Source: Anaerovibrio lipolyticus LB2005 (GTDB taxonomy: Bacteria > Bacillota > Negativicutes > Selenomonadales > Selenomonadaceae). Taken from it: a DNA stretch of 64,000 nt. Under the pieces are notes generated by a model, which searched no databases, had not been told where the DNA came from, and saw only the letters and a program-made list of their open reading frames with translations. Of the stretch, positions 16,460-25,308 are shown piece after piece. The DNA is taken from contig NZ_JHYA01000006.1 in the NCBI RefSeq assembly GCF_000621545.1, positions 62,001 through 126,000 on the forward strand, given 5' to 3'. The position numbers and the translations under genes are program-made. Each line of letters starts with the position of its first letter. Position 1 is the stretch's first letter.

Positions 16460-17068
16460 TTAATTATATTTAGGGTCTCTCAACAGCATAAGTCCAATGA
16501 TTGCATCCACCAGGACACAGTACATTGGATTTACATTGAAACAGAGAGAGGCTATAAATGTTCCAGCAGCAATCAGTATTGGAAGCAGTAGCTTCTTCTT
16601 GAACAGCTTGTATACCAGATTAAGTCCCACATCAATAATGACAGCAGTGGCACCACATTGCATACCCTTTAAAATCATTTGTACATAGTAGTTGTGGGCA
16701 AAGAGATCGTAAAAGAATGCGATAATTGTAATGGTAATAAGAGGAGGCAGCACAGTAGCCAGTATGGTTACCAAGGTTCCCATAAAACCTGCCATTTTAT
16801 ATCCCAGCATGATGGAGGCATTAACAGCCATTACGCCGGGAAGTGACTGGGCGATGGCAGTAATATCCAAGGTGTCCTTGTCGTTAATCCAGCCATATTC
16901 GTCCACATATTTTTTCTTTAGAAGTGGTATAATTACCATGCCACCGCCTACAGTGAAGGCGCTGATCAGAAAGGTGGATTTAAACAGAACCCAGAAGAAA
17001 TGTCGGGTACCGGGAACGATGTTTAGTTTATTTACAGCATCATCCAGCTGTTGGGTTTCATTATTCAT
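16460..17068 (-). CDS. Chromate-transporter-family protein, first half
   Basis: This 202-residue membrane protein of the CHR family carries FTVGGGMVIIPLL and AQSLPGVMAVNASIMLGYKMAG, the counterpart motifs of the other half at 15882-16445. ATG 17068 has AAGGAG 6 bases upstream; a longer reading by 12 codons has no ribosome binding site. About 5-6 transmembrane helices are visible. First gene of the pair, and preceded by a long structured leader with a terminator (17161-17330), suggesting that the pair is controlled by transcription attenuation. The signal is unknown. Confidence 0.88.
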   Translation of the reverse strand: MNNETQQLDDAVNKLNIVPGTRHFFWVLFKSTFLISAFTVGGGMVIIPLLKKKYVDEYGWINDKDTLDITAIAQSLPGVMAVNASIMLGYKMAGFMGTLVTILATVLPPLITITIIAFFYDLFAHNYYVQMILKGMQCGATAVIIDVGLNLVYKLFKKKLLLPILIAAGTFIASLCFNVNPMYCVLVDAIIGLMLLRDPKYN

Positions 17069-17160
17069 AGATAACTCCTTACAAATCAATAATTCATCAT
17101 ACAATTCTAATATATAATATATAAAATTGCAAAAAATAAGGATTGATGATGAAAAAAGGT

Positions 17161-17330
17161 AAAATAAAAGAAGCCCCTTGGAGATGAGGGGCTTCGCACG
17201 GAGAAGGAATGATAATGGGATCTACATCAAGGTCACTTTTGTGTAACAAGCAATTGGAGAGGTTTGTCTGTTACATTAACCTTGATTAACCTTCATAGGA
17301 AAAAAATCACTCCCCTATGATGTACATTAA
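17161..17330 (-). promoter_or_regulatory. Candidate structured leader RNA with terminator before the transporter pair
   Basis: On the minus strand a set of nested pairings precedes a terminator. TACATCA/TGATGTA (17223-17229 with 17318-17324) can close the domain. CATAGG/CCTATG (17294-17299 with 17314-17319) forms one hairpin. ATCAAGGT/ACCTTGAT (17226-17233 with 17279-17286) stacks on TGTAACA/TGTTACA (17242-17248 with 17269-17275). A 9-bp perfect hairpin at 17170-17195 is then followed on that strand by TTTTATTTT. The arrangement is that of a riboswitch-like attenuator. I do not recognise a known class; the GGGGAG next to the closing stem recalls yybP-ykoY RNAs, but the second conserved loop of that class is missing. 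This accounts for most of the gene-free stretch 17069-17452. Confidence 0.5.
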
Positions 17331-17452
17331 TATTACTATTAAAAAATTAAATGAATATGAAACAAAGATTAAAATAAGATTAAAAACTGCAAAGTATACA
17401 TTTTAGTGTTACAATATGAATGGTAAAGTATTCTCTGAAAGGACTAATGATT

Positions 17453-17677
17453 ATGAATATCCTAAAATTTTGTCTGGTAGCGGTGCTGGTTTTCTGGCTT
17501 ATATCCGAATTTGCACCGGAAAATGTATCTGCTGTAACAAGTATGATGGGGATTGCTGTAGCAGTGGTTGCCATGATTATGTACAACAAAAAGCATAATA
17601 ACTCAAAAGAGGATTCTGATGAATATGATGACAGCAATGATGATAGTGCTAAAGAGGATTTGTTAGATAAAAAATAA
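17453..17677 (+). CDS. Small membrane protein with acidic tail
   Basis: This 74-residue protein is of unknown function. ATG 17453 is chosen because AAAGGA lies 9 bases upstream; earlier ATGs at 17420 and 17447 have poor spacing. It has two hydrophobic segments (about 2-20 and 29-47) and a strongly acidic, Asp/Ser-rich C-terminal tail of about 25 residues ending in DKK. An extended -10 (TGTTACAAT, near 17407-17415) could drive it. The next gene starts 93 bp downstream on the same strand, so co-transcription is possible. Confidence 0.65.
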   Translation: MNILKFCLVAVLVFWLISEFAPENVSAVTSMMGIAVAVVAMIMYNKKHNNSKEDSDEYDDSNDDSAKEDLLDKK

Positions 17678-17770
17678 TTTTTATAGTATTGTGGTCATAA
17701 ACGTGGTATATTTAACAGGATATTTGCATGATGTGCATATCGATGAATGAAAGGTTGTGTTAGTGAGGCA

Positions 17771-19165
17771 ATGGAAGATAAAGGAATGAAAAGGGGATTG
17801 AAGAATCGCCATTTGCAGCTTATTTCCTTAGGTGGTGTAATTGGCAGCGGATATTTCCTTGGTACCGGCTATATTCTGGAAAAAGCAGGACCGGCTGCAA
17901 TAGTTTCCTACTTGTTGGGAGGAGCCATTGTACTATGTGTCATGCTTTGTCTGGCAGAATTGGCGGTAGCTGAACCCATAGCGGGCTCTTTTGTAACTTA
18001 TGCCAGAAAGTATATTAATCCAACATGGGCGTGTGGTGTAGGCTGGACATATTGGGTCACATGGGTTTCCTATGTCCCGTCAGAAATGATAGCCGCCGGC
18101 ATAATAATGAATAATTTCGTGCCAGCGGTCAGTCAGCTTTGGTGGGCTGTTCTATTTTGTCTGCTAGTCACTTTAGTTAATCTGTTTCAAGTGGATAAAT
18201 TTGGCGAAAGCGAGTTTTGGCTGGCAATTATAAAAATTGTTGCCTTGATGGCTTTCGTTGTGGTGGGTGTCCTAATAATACTTGGCTTAATCGGTGATCA
18301 GGGTTATCTTGGAACTACATTGCTGCTAGGCAGTGGTGGTTTTACCCCAAATGGTTATTGGGCTATTATTGTAACCATGACCATTATTTTAGTAAATTTT
18401 CAGGGAACTGAAATCATCGGTCTGGCAGCTGGTGAATGCGAAAAGCCAGAGGAGAGTATTCCTTTGGCAGTACGTAATGTAACATGGCGCATTATTGCTC
18501 TTTATATTATCCCAATTTCCGTTTTGATATCTATTTTGCCTTGGGATAAGGCGAGTCTGGAGGAAAGCGTATTTGCAGTTGCGTTGTCTGAATATGGCTT
18601 GGATAAGTTTGCAGCCTTCTTCAGCTTTGTTGTACTGACAGCGGCCTTGTCTTGTACAAATTCTGGCCTTTATGGTACCAGTCGTGCTCTTTATTCATTG
18701 TCAAAGATTGGCATGGCTCCTAAAAAGCTGTCAACTTTAAATAGAAATGGGATGCCTCAGAATTCTGTTGTGGTTACCATTGCCACCTGCTGGCTGATTA
18801 TATTGCTTTATAGCTTTGATACCAGTGACATGGCATATACATATCTCCTTTCCTTGTCTGGTTTCACCGGAGCTATTGCCTGGATTTCCATTTGTTGGAG
18901 CCAGTACAATTTCCGTAAGCATTGTGAGGCAAGAAATTCTGTGGAAAGACTTCGCTACAAGACGCCATTCTTCCCCTTTGTCACACATTTCGGCATTTGG
19001 GCTCAGGTTATCTGCATTATTATAGTGGCATCGGAGCCGGAGCTTCGGGAGACGATTTATCTTGGTGCTATCAGCTTGATAATTCCTATGGTAGTTTATA
19101 GGATTGAACATGGCCGTTGGAAGCGTAAAAAGAAGAAGCGTATTGAGCAAATGAAAAATAACTAA
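17771..19165 (+). CDS. Amino acid permease, APC superfamily (AAT-like)
   Basis: This 464-residue, 12-helix inner-membrane transporter starts with the family pattern MKRGLKNRHLQLISLGGVIGSGYFLGTG, of which the LGGVIGSG motif is diagnostic. It also contains FQGTEIIGLAAGECEKPEESIP, the conserved loop of AAT-type permeases, and ends in a very basic tail (KRKKKKR). The start is uncertain: ATG 17771 has a GAGG very close, and ATG 17747 lacks a site. The substrate is an amino acid that cannot be identified from sequence. A terminator follows. Confidence 0.9.
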   Translation: MEDKGMKRGLKNRHLQLISLGGVIGSGYFLGTGYILEKAGPAAIVSYLLGGAIVLCVMLCLAELAVAEPIAGSFVTYARKYINPTWACGVGWTYWVTWVSYVPSEMIAAGIIMNNFVPAVSQLWWAVLFCLLVTLVNLFQVDKFGESEFWLAIIKIVALMAFVVVGVLIILGLIGDQGYLGTTLLLGSGGFTPNGYWAIIVTMTIILVNFQGTEIIGLAAGECEKPEESIPLAVRNVTWRIIALYIIPISVLISILPWDKASLEESVFAVALSEYGLDKFAAFFSFVVLTAALSCTNSGLYGTSRALYSLSKIGMAPKKLSTLNRNGMPQNSVVVTIATCWLIILLYSFDTSDMAYTYLLSLSGFTGAIAWISICWSQYNFRKHCEARNSVERLRYKTPFFPFVTHFGIWAQVICIIIVASEPELRETIYLGAISLIIPMVVYRIEHGRWKRKKKKRIEQMKNN

Positions 19166-19174
19166 AATTGTCTT

Positions 19175-19210
19175 AGCCCTTTTCAGTAAGCATCTGAGAA
19201 GGGCTTTTTC
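19175..19210 (+). terminator. Intrinsic terminator after the permease
   Basis: A 12-bp stem (19175-19186 with 19194-19205, one G-T pair) is followed by five T. Confidence 0.85.
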
Positions 19211-19290
19211 TTATGTTTTTTACATTGAAAAAAATAAGTCACCATGATAAACTTAGAGATGGAATTTATTTTATCCGGGGGATGAATATA

Positions 19291-20424
19291 ATGGCATTTA
19301 GAATGAAAACATTGGCTGGCATGATATGTGCAGCAACAATGTTTACATTTGGTACAGCTTGGGCAGCTGAACCAGAGGGAATAGATATTAATATGGCCGA
19401 TGTTACAAGGGAACAGGCAGCAGCTGTGGCTAGTGCACAGGTTGAGCTTCATGAAGAGGAATTGATACCCAAGGTTAATGACGGCACGAAAATTATGATT
19501 AATTTGGCCAATCGTGGGCTTTATTTATTTGAGAAGGGCGTTAAAACCAAGCTGTATCCTATAGCTTGTGGCCGATATACCAATCGTTCTCCTGTTGGCT
19601 ATTATAAAGTTAACGAGAAAGAGGTTAATCCTATTTGGGTTGATCCTGCTGACCGTAGCAATGTGGTTACTTCCGGTCCATCTAATCCACTGGGGTATCG
19701 TTGGATTGGATTTAATGGTTATTATGGTATTCATGGTACAAATAACCCTTCCAGTATTGGTACCTACGCCTCCAAGGGGTGTATCCGTATGCTGGAGGAT
19801 GATGTGGAGGACCTGTATGAACGGGTTGAGGTAGGCACTCCTGTGGAGGTTTTCTACAATCGCTGTGTTATGGAAAAATCAAATGACGGCACAGTGGTGT
19901 ACTACATTTACCCAGATGCCTATGACTGTCAGCCACTTTCTGTTGAACAGATCAATGAATGGCTTCATGGTTATGGTGTGGAATGCTTTGAAAGTGATGA
20001 TGCCATAAAAGATAAGATTGCTGCCGAGGATGGCCAGCCTACATACGTGGCAAAACCTTTCAACTTGACTGTTAATGGTAAATCTTTAGAATGGAAGGCT
20101 GTTCAGAAGGATGGCATCTATTATTTGCCGGTTTATCAGATGGCTGAGGCTCTGAATATGCCAGTTTACGTTGATAATGCTGCCGGAATGGTGAGAACAT
20201 CCTATGGCACTGCTACTATTAATAACTTTAAGAATGTTCTTTATATCAATGCAGATGAAGCAGAGGCTATTTTTAATATAAATGGCGGTAAATACTCCAG
20301 TAATTCTATGGTGTATACAACTAATCCACCTAAAAAGACTGCGGAAGTAACAAATAGTGATACTGGAACCAAGGTTAATGAAACTGCCGTATTTAATAGA
20401 AATATAGATCCTGTAAAAAAATAA
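19291..20424 (+). CDS. Exported L,D-transpeptidase with C-terminal stalk-like domain
   Basis: This 377-residue YkuD-family enzyme cross-links peptidoglycan or attaches proteins to it. A signal peptide with predicted cleavage after AWA (about residue 24) precedes the catalytic domain (about 70-200). The active site is seen in the HGTNN segment (about His147) and SKGCIRM with the nucleophilic Cys (about 163). Residues about 265-320 (LTVNGKSLEWKAV, then YLPVYQMAEALN) resemble the copper-amine-oxidase N-terminal-like stalk domain found in many Negativicutes and Clostridia surface proteins. ATG 19291 is preferred over 19282 because GGGGGAT at 19276-19281 spaces better. Confidence 0.9.
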   Translation: MAFRMKTLAGMICAATMFTFGTAWAAEPEGIDINMADVTREQAAAVASAQVELHEEELIPKVNDGTKIMINLANRGLYLFEKGVKTKLYPIACGRYTNRSPVGYYKVNEKEVNPIWVDPADRSNVVTSGPSNPLGYRWIGFNGYYGIHGTNNPSSIGTYASKGCIRMLEDDVEDLYERVEVGTPVEVFYNRCVMEKSNDGTVVYYIYPDAYDCQPLSVEQINEWLHGYGVECFESDDAIKDKIAAEDGQPTYVAKPFNLTVNGKSLEWKAVQKDGIYYLPVYQMAEALNMPVYVDNAAGMVRTSYGTATINNFKNVLYINADEAEAIFNINGGKYSSNSMVYTTNPPKKTAEVTNSDTGTKVNETAVFNRNIDPVKK

Positions 20425-20516
20425 TTTTTAGTGAGTTTGTTTTGACAAAGCAGAGGTATATTATATCTCTGCTTTCTTGTGCCTATATGCGGAAGCATAT
20501 AGATGGGGGTATCGGT

Positions 20517-23180
20517 TTGAAAAAGAAATTTTTTATTTTAGATGGAAGTTCTCTCTTGTATAGGGCATTTTATGCTTTGCCACTTTTGGAATCAAAGTCC
20601 GGGGAATTTACCAATGCGATTTATGGCTTTTCCAATATGCTGGTAAAGCTTATGACTGAATGGAAGCCTGATTATTTGGTTATAGCCTTTGATGCGGGGA
20701 AAAAGACCTTCCGTAATGAGATGTTTGCTGAATATAAGGGTACCAGAAAACCTACGCCTCCTGAACTTTTAAGCCAGATTCCTTTATTGCATGAAATGGC
20801 TGAAGCATGGGGAATTTCTCTGGTGGAGCTGCCTGGTTATGAGGCAGATGATATTATTGGCACTTTGGCCAACAAGGCTGTGGATAATGGCTGTGAGGCC
20901 TATGTTGTTACCGGGGATAGGGATGCTCTCCAGCTTGTGAAGCCTGACTTAAGTGTGCTTTTCACCAAGAAGGGCATTTCTGAGCTTAAGGTTTATGATG
21001 TTTCAGCCTTTCAGGAGGAATATGACGGTCTTGATCCTATTCAGCTCATTGATATGAAGGGGCTTATGGGAGATACCTCCGATAATATTCCGGGAGTTCC
21101 GGGAGTGGGACCAAAGACAGCCTCCAAGCTGCTTGCAGCCTATGGAAGTGTGGAGGAGGTTCTTCTTCATATTGAGGAAATTGCGGGCAAGAAGTTGCAG
21201 GAAAATATTCGTGAGAATCAGCAGATGGCCATTTTATCAAAGAAACTGGCTACTATACGTTTAGATGTTCCAGTGGAATTTGATGATACAGACTTTAAAA
21301 TTACTACTGATGGTAATGAGCTGACCCGCTTTTACACGCGTTACAATATTAAGTCTATGCTGAAGGCAATTCAGCCATTTATTTCTGAAGGGGTGGCAGT
21401 GGAAGCTGCTTCTGAAGAAAGGCTCCCTGAGTGTCAGGTGATAAATGATGCTTCTGCAGCCAAGAAGCTGGTGGATGAGTGTCTTCGGGCTGGTAGAATA
21501 AGTGCTGCTGCTGTTTTCAGTGGTAAGGTTCCTTCTGTAGCCCTGACTGGACTTGGTGTTGCGGTAAATGGTAAGCGGTATTTTGTAGATGTTTCAACCA
21601 AGGGGGATTTTGGACAGGATTCTCTGTTTTTTGATAAAAATGCCGCAGAAAACGAGCTATGGAAGATTTTAAAGGTGCTGTTTTCAGATGAGTCAGTGGT
21701 TAAATATATTCATGGCTTAAAAAATTATTATCATGCCAATGTTGAAGTGGTGGGCACGGTTTACGATATGGAGCTCATTGGCTATCTCCTGAATCCTGTT
21801 AGCTCAAAATATGATGTGAGTGAGTTGGCAGCAGCCTTTGCTCCTACCCTTACTGCTCCTGAAAAGGGGACCGACATATATAATAATGTGTCATGGCAGG
21901 CCTTTGCATTGGAACGTATTAGTGAAGATATGCTTCAGCAGCTTGAGGAAAAGGAGCTGGACAAGCTCTACAATGATATGGAGCTTCCATTGGTGGATGT
22001 ATTGGCTGATATGGAGAAGAATGGTATTTATGTGAACCGGAAAAATCTTCATGAGCAGTCTGTTGCTGTAGGTAAGACTATAGCTGACCTTGATAAGGAA
22101 ATCCGTGAGCTGGCTGGCATGGATTTTAACGTGAATTCTCCAAAACAGCTGGGGGAGGTTCTCTTTGAAAAATTAGGTCTTCCAGTTATTAAAAAAACAA
22201 AGACCGGTTATTCTACCAATGCCGAGGTGCTTAATCAGCTTCGGGGTGAGCATCCTGTTATTGAGAAGATATTGAGCTACCGCCTTTGGACTAAGCTGAA
22301 GTCTACCTATCTTGACGGCATAAGCCAGCTTATTGATAGCGGAACCAATCGGGTTCACACATCCTTTAATCAGACTGTTACCGCCACTGGCAGACTTAGC
22401 AGCTCGGATCCTAATTTACAGAATATTCCTGTTCGCACTGAGGAGGGAAAGAAAATCCGTCAGCTGTTTGAGCCAGGTGCTGGGTATGATTATCTCCTTA
22501 GTGCAGATTATTCCCAGATTGAGCTTAGGGTTTTGGCCCACATGTCACAGGATGAGAATTTTATTAAGGCATTTAAAAATAATGAGGATATTCATGCCCG
22601 TACAGCAGCGGAGGTATTTGGGATTCCTATGGAGGAGGTAACGCCAACACTCCGTCGTCACGCCAAGGCAGTTAACTTTGGTATTGTTTATGGTATTAGT
22701 GATTATGGCTTGTCGCAGGATTTGGGCATTACCCGTAAGGAAGCGGCAGGCTATATTGATAGCTATTTTGAAAAATGTAAGGGCGTTAAGACCTTTATAG
22801 ATAAGGTGGTTGAGGATGCCCATGCCAAGGGGTATGTTCAGACAGCCTATGGCCGTAGACGTGAGCTTTCATCTATTAACAGCTCTAATTATATGCAGCG
22901 TATGTTGGCGGAAAGAATGGCCATGAATACGCCTATTCAAGGTACAGCAGCTGATATTATTAAGCTGGCAATGATTAAAGCCCATAAGATGATTAAGGAT
23001 GCCAAGCTGAAAAGCAGGATACTCCTTCAGGTTCACGATGAGCTTGTTTTGGAAGTGGTTGAGTCCGAGCTTGAAACAGTAAAATCCATCCTTAAGGATG
23101 CTATGGAAAATATAGTTTCCTTAAGTGTTCCGCTTTCCATTGATATTAGCATGGGCAAAAACTGGGCTGAGGCCAAGTGA
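20517..23180 (+). CDS. polA: DNA polymerase I
   Basis: This 887-residue polymerase handles repair and Okazaki-fragment processing. The N-terminal 5'-3' exonuclease (about 1-290) has FDAGKKTFR, YEADDIIGTLA, TGDRDALQLV and LMGDTSDNIPGVPGVGPKTA. The central domain (about 300-480) lacks the D-x-E and other acids of an active proofreading exonuclease, as in Bacillus and Thermus Pol I. The polymerase domain has TATGRLSSSDPNLQNIP, DYSQIELRVLAH, the O-helix RRHAKAVNFGIVYG and VHDELVLEV. TTG 20517 is chosen for GGGGGT 6 bases upstream and the normal length. First gene of polA-mutM-coaE-slt-abi. Confidence 0.96.
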   Translation: MKKKFFILDGSSLLYRAFYALPLLESKSGEFTNAIYGFSNMLVKLMTEWKPDYLVIAFDAGKKTFRNEMFAEYKGTRKPTPPELLSQIPLLHEMAEAWGISLVELPGYEADDIIGTLANKAVDNGCEAYVVTGDRDALQLVKPDLSVLFTKKGISELKVYDVSAFQEEYDGLDPIQLIDMKGLMGDTSDNIPGVPGVGPKTASKLLAAYGSVEEVLLHIEEIAGKKLQENIRENQQMAILSKKLATIRLDVPVEFDDTDFKITTDGNELTRFYTRYNIKSMLKAIQPFISEGVAVEAASEERLPECQVINDASAAKKLVDECLRAGRISAAAVFSGKVPSVALTGLGVAVNGKRYFVDVSTKGDFGQDSLFFDKNAAENELWKILKVLFSDESVVKYIHGLKNYYHANVEVVGTVYDMELIGYLLNPVSSKYDVSELAAAFAPTLTAPEKGTDIYNNVSWQAFALERISEDMLQQLEEKELDKLYNDMELPLVDVLADMEKNGIYVNRKNLHEQSVAVGKTIADLDKEIRELAGMDFNVNSPKQLGEVLFEKLGLPVIKKTKTGYSTNAEVLNQLRGEHPVIEKILSYRLWTKLKSTYLDGISQLIDSGTNRVHTSFNQTVTATGRLSSSDPNLQNIPVRTEEGKKIRQLFEPGAGYDYLLSADYSQIELRVLAHMSQDENFIKAFKNNEDIHARTAAEVFGIPMEEVTPTLRRHAKAVNFGIVYGISDYGLSQDLGITRKEAAGYIDSYFEKCKGVKTFIDKVVEDAHAKGYVQTAYGRRRELSSINSSNYMQRMLAERMAMNTPIQGTAADIIKLAMIKAHKMIKDAKLKSRILLQVHDELVLEVVESELETVKSILKDAMENIVSLSVPLSIDISMGKNWAEAK

Positions 23181-23195
23181 TAGGGGGGGATTAGT

Positions 23196-24026
23196 ATGCC
23201 TGAAATGCCGGAGCTGGAAACAATAAAACGTTCATTGGAGCCACATATTAAAGGTAGAAGAATTGATGATGTAGAGCTTTTGCTGTCCCGTCAGATTAAG
23301 CACCCTTCCCCTGAGGAATTTGTATCCCGTATTAAGGGACAGAGGATAAGGGAGCTTCAGCGAAGGGGAAAATATCTTATTTTAGTGCTTGATAACGATA
23401 TTTTCCTTGTAATTCATCTCAGAATGAGTGGACAGGCCTGCTATTGTGGTCCAAATGATTCTGACAGAAAGCATTCCCGTATAATCTTCCACTTGGATGA
23501 TGGTGCCCGTTTCGTATTCGCCGATACCCGTACTCTGGGTACTATTTATGCTATGCGGGAAGATGAGCTGTCTATGATTAATGGACTTGCAGAGCTGGGG
23601 CCGGAGCCTCTTAGTGATGATTTTACAATAGAATACCTTAAAAATGTTTTGTCCGGGAAAAAGGGGAAAATTAAATCATTTTTGTTAAAGCAGAACTATA
23701 TTGCCGGACTTGGGAATATATATGTGGATGAGTGCCTGTTTTTGGCTGGAATAAATCCTCTTAGAACTCCGGATTCCGTAACTGGTGCTGAAGCAAAAAA
23801 GCTCCATGCTTGTATTAATAAGGTTATAGAGGACGGAATAAATGACGGTGGTACCACCTTCCGTGATTATCGTGACGGCGTTGGCGGGAAGGGAAGTCAT
23901 CAGAATAATCTCTATGCTTATGGTCGTGGTGGTCAGCCATGCCGAAAATGTGGTACTATAATGGAGAAAATAAAGGTTGGCGGCAGGGGAACAGTTTATT
24001 GTCCAAAGTGCCAAAAGCTGAAATAA
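23196..24026 (+). CDS. mutM: Formamidopyrimidine-DNA glycosylase
   Basis: This 276-residue base-excision enzyme removes 8-oxoguanine and other oxidised purines and nicks the strand. The mature N-terminus starts PEMPELET, giving the catalytic Pro2 and Glu3. Also visible are a helix-two-turn-helix segment near LKQNYIAGLGNIYVDE and a C-terminal zinc finger (CRKCG and CPKC). GGGGGGA at 23184-23190 precedes ATG 23196. It lies 15 bp downstream of polA; both act in DNA repair, and this polA-mutM-coaE order is common in Firmicutes. Confidence 0.96.
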   Translation: MPEMPELETIKRSLEPHIKGRRIDDVELLLSRQIKHPSPEEFVSRIKGQRIRELQRRGKYLILVLDNDIFLVIHLRMSGQACYCGPNDSDRKHSRIIFHLDDGARFVFADTRTLGTIYAMREDELSMINGLAELGPEPLSDDFTIEYLKNVLSGKKGKIKSFLLKQNYIAGLGNIYVDECLFLAGINPLRTPDSVTGAEAKKLHACINKVIEDGINDGGTTFRDYRDGVGGKGSHQNNLYAYGRGGQPCRKCGTIMEKIKVGGRGTVYCPKCQKLK

Positions 24027-24065
24027 ATTTTGGGATAAATTTAATTTTTAAGGAACGCTTAAAAT

Positions 24066-24668
24066 ATGAAGATTATCGGTTTAACAGGTGGCATAGCCAG
24101 CGGTAAGAGTACCGTTACAAAGTATCTTCGCCAGCAAGGTTATACTGTAGTGGATTGCGATAAAATTGCCTGGGAGCTGGCGGAGCCTGATTGCTCAATA
24201 TGGCAGGTTTATTTTGCCCGCTATGGCAGTAAGGTTATTAATCCAGACAGATCCTTGAACCGCCAAGCTGTGGCGGATATAGTTTTTCGTGATAAAAAGG
24301 AGCTGGATGCTATAAATAGTCTTGTTCATCCTTTAATAAAGGATGAGATGATGTCTCAGGTGAAGGCTGCCGGTGATGAAGGGGAAAAGGTAATTTTTCT
24401 AGATGTGCCCCTATTATTCGAGGCGTCATACGACAAGCTGGTAGATGAGAAATGGCTGGTTTATGTCAGCCGTGATACACAGCTCAGAAGGCTTATGTCC
24501 CGCAATGATTTTAATCATGATGAGGCTGTCCGGCGTATTGATTCCCAAATGAGTCTTGAAGAAAAGAAAAAATTAAGTGATGTAATTATAAATAATAATG
24601 CTGACAGGAAGAGACTTCGCCGTCAGTTGGATGAAAAACTGGAACATTTAAGGATAGAGGGTGAGTAA
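24066..24668 (+). CDS. coaE: Dephospho-CoA kinase
   Basis: This 200-residue P-loop kinase performs the last step of coenzyme A synthesis. Walker A is GGIASGKSTV at the N-terminus, followed by DCDKIAWEL and LDVPLLFEA, typical of CoaE. Length is normal. Its stop codon overlaps the next start by one base (TAATG), so translation is coupled to the lytic transglycosylase gene. Confidence 0.95.
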   Translation: MKIIGLTGGIASGKSTVTKYLRQQGYTVVDCDKIAWELAEPDCSIWQVYFARYGSKVINPDRSLNRQAVADIVFRDKKELDAINSLVHPLIKDEMMSQVKAAGDEGEKVIFLDVPLLFEASYDKLVDEKWLVYVSRDTQLRRLMSRNDFNHDEAVRRIDSQMSLEEKKKLSDVIINNNADRKRLRRQLDEKLEHLRIEGE

Positions 24669-25303
24669 TGGACAGGGAAGACGAACGCTTAAAACGTCGC
24701 CGTGAATATCTACTCAGGAAAAAGGAATTTCAGAGAAGAACCTGGAGCTGTGCTGTAGGTATAATTATCCTCCTTATGGCATTTGTTGCTTTTTTTGTAA
24801 TGCAGCAGAAGAGTGTCCAGCGGACCTTTATGTTTCCTTATGAATATCAGCAGATTGTCCAGGCTTGTAGTGAAGAAAATAATGTGGATGAATTTTTGGT
24901 TGCTGCTGTAATAAAGTCAGAAAGCAATTTTAAAGATAATGCTGTTTCTACACCGGGGGCAATTGGATTGATGCAGCTTATGCCGAGTACGGCTGAGTGG
25001 ATAGCCTCTGAAATGCATGATAACGACTATTCCAAGGAGCGGCTGGAAACTCCGGAAATTAACATATATTATGGTTCATGGTACCTTTCACGATTATTGA
25101 GAGATTTTCATGGAAATAAGATATTGGCATTGGCAGCTTATAATGCAGGTCATGGCAATGTGGAGGAGTGGATGGAGCAGTATGGCTGGGATTACGATTT
25201 TAGTGATATTTCCGCCATTCCTTTCAGGGAAACTGAAATGTATGTCAGGGGCGTTTTAAGAAATGAAAAGAAGTACATAGAACTTTATGGAAAGAGGGAG
25301 TAA
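24668..25303 (+). CDS. Membrane-anchored lytic transglycosylase (SLT family)
   Basis: This 211-residue murein-cleaving enzyme has a basic N-terminus and a signal anchor (about 23-43). The SLT domain (about 60-200) has catalytic Glu in IKSESNF (about 83), GAIGLMQLMPSTA, and ALAAYNAGHGNV. It acts at the cell envelope, cutting glycan strands with anhydro-muramic ends. Overlaps coaE by one base and is followed 5 bp later by an Abi-family gene. coaE-slt pairs are frequent in Firmicutes. Confidence 0.93.
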   Translation: MDREDERLKRRREYLLRKKEFQRRTWSCAVGIIILLMAFVAFFVMQQKSVQRTFMFPYEYQQIVQACSEENNVDEFLVAAVIKSESNFKDNAVSTPGAIGLMQLMPSTAEWIASEMHDNDYSKERLETPEINIYYGSWYLSRLLRDFHGNKILALAAYNAGHGNVEEWMEQYGWDYDFSDISAIPFRETEMYVRGVLRNEKKYIELYGKRE

Positions 25304-25308
25304 ACCTT

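Noticed and set aside
17161-17330. Assignment of the transporter leader to the yybP-ykoY manganese riboswitch
   Set aside because: GGGGAG beside the closing stem is similar, but the second conserved loop is not found, so it is reported as unassigned.
23845-23870. GGTGGTACCACC as a T-box antiterminator motif
   Set aside because: It lies inside the mutM coding sequence, codes for DGGTT of the protein, and has no other T-box element around it.
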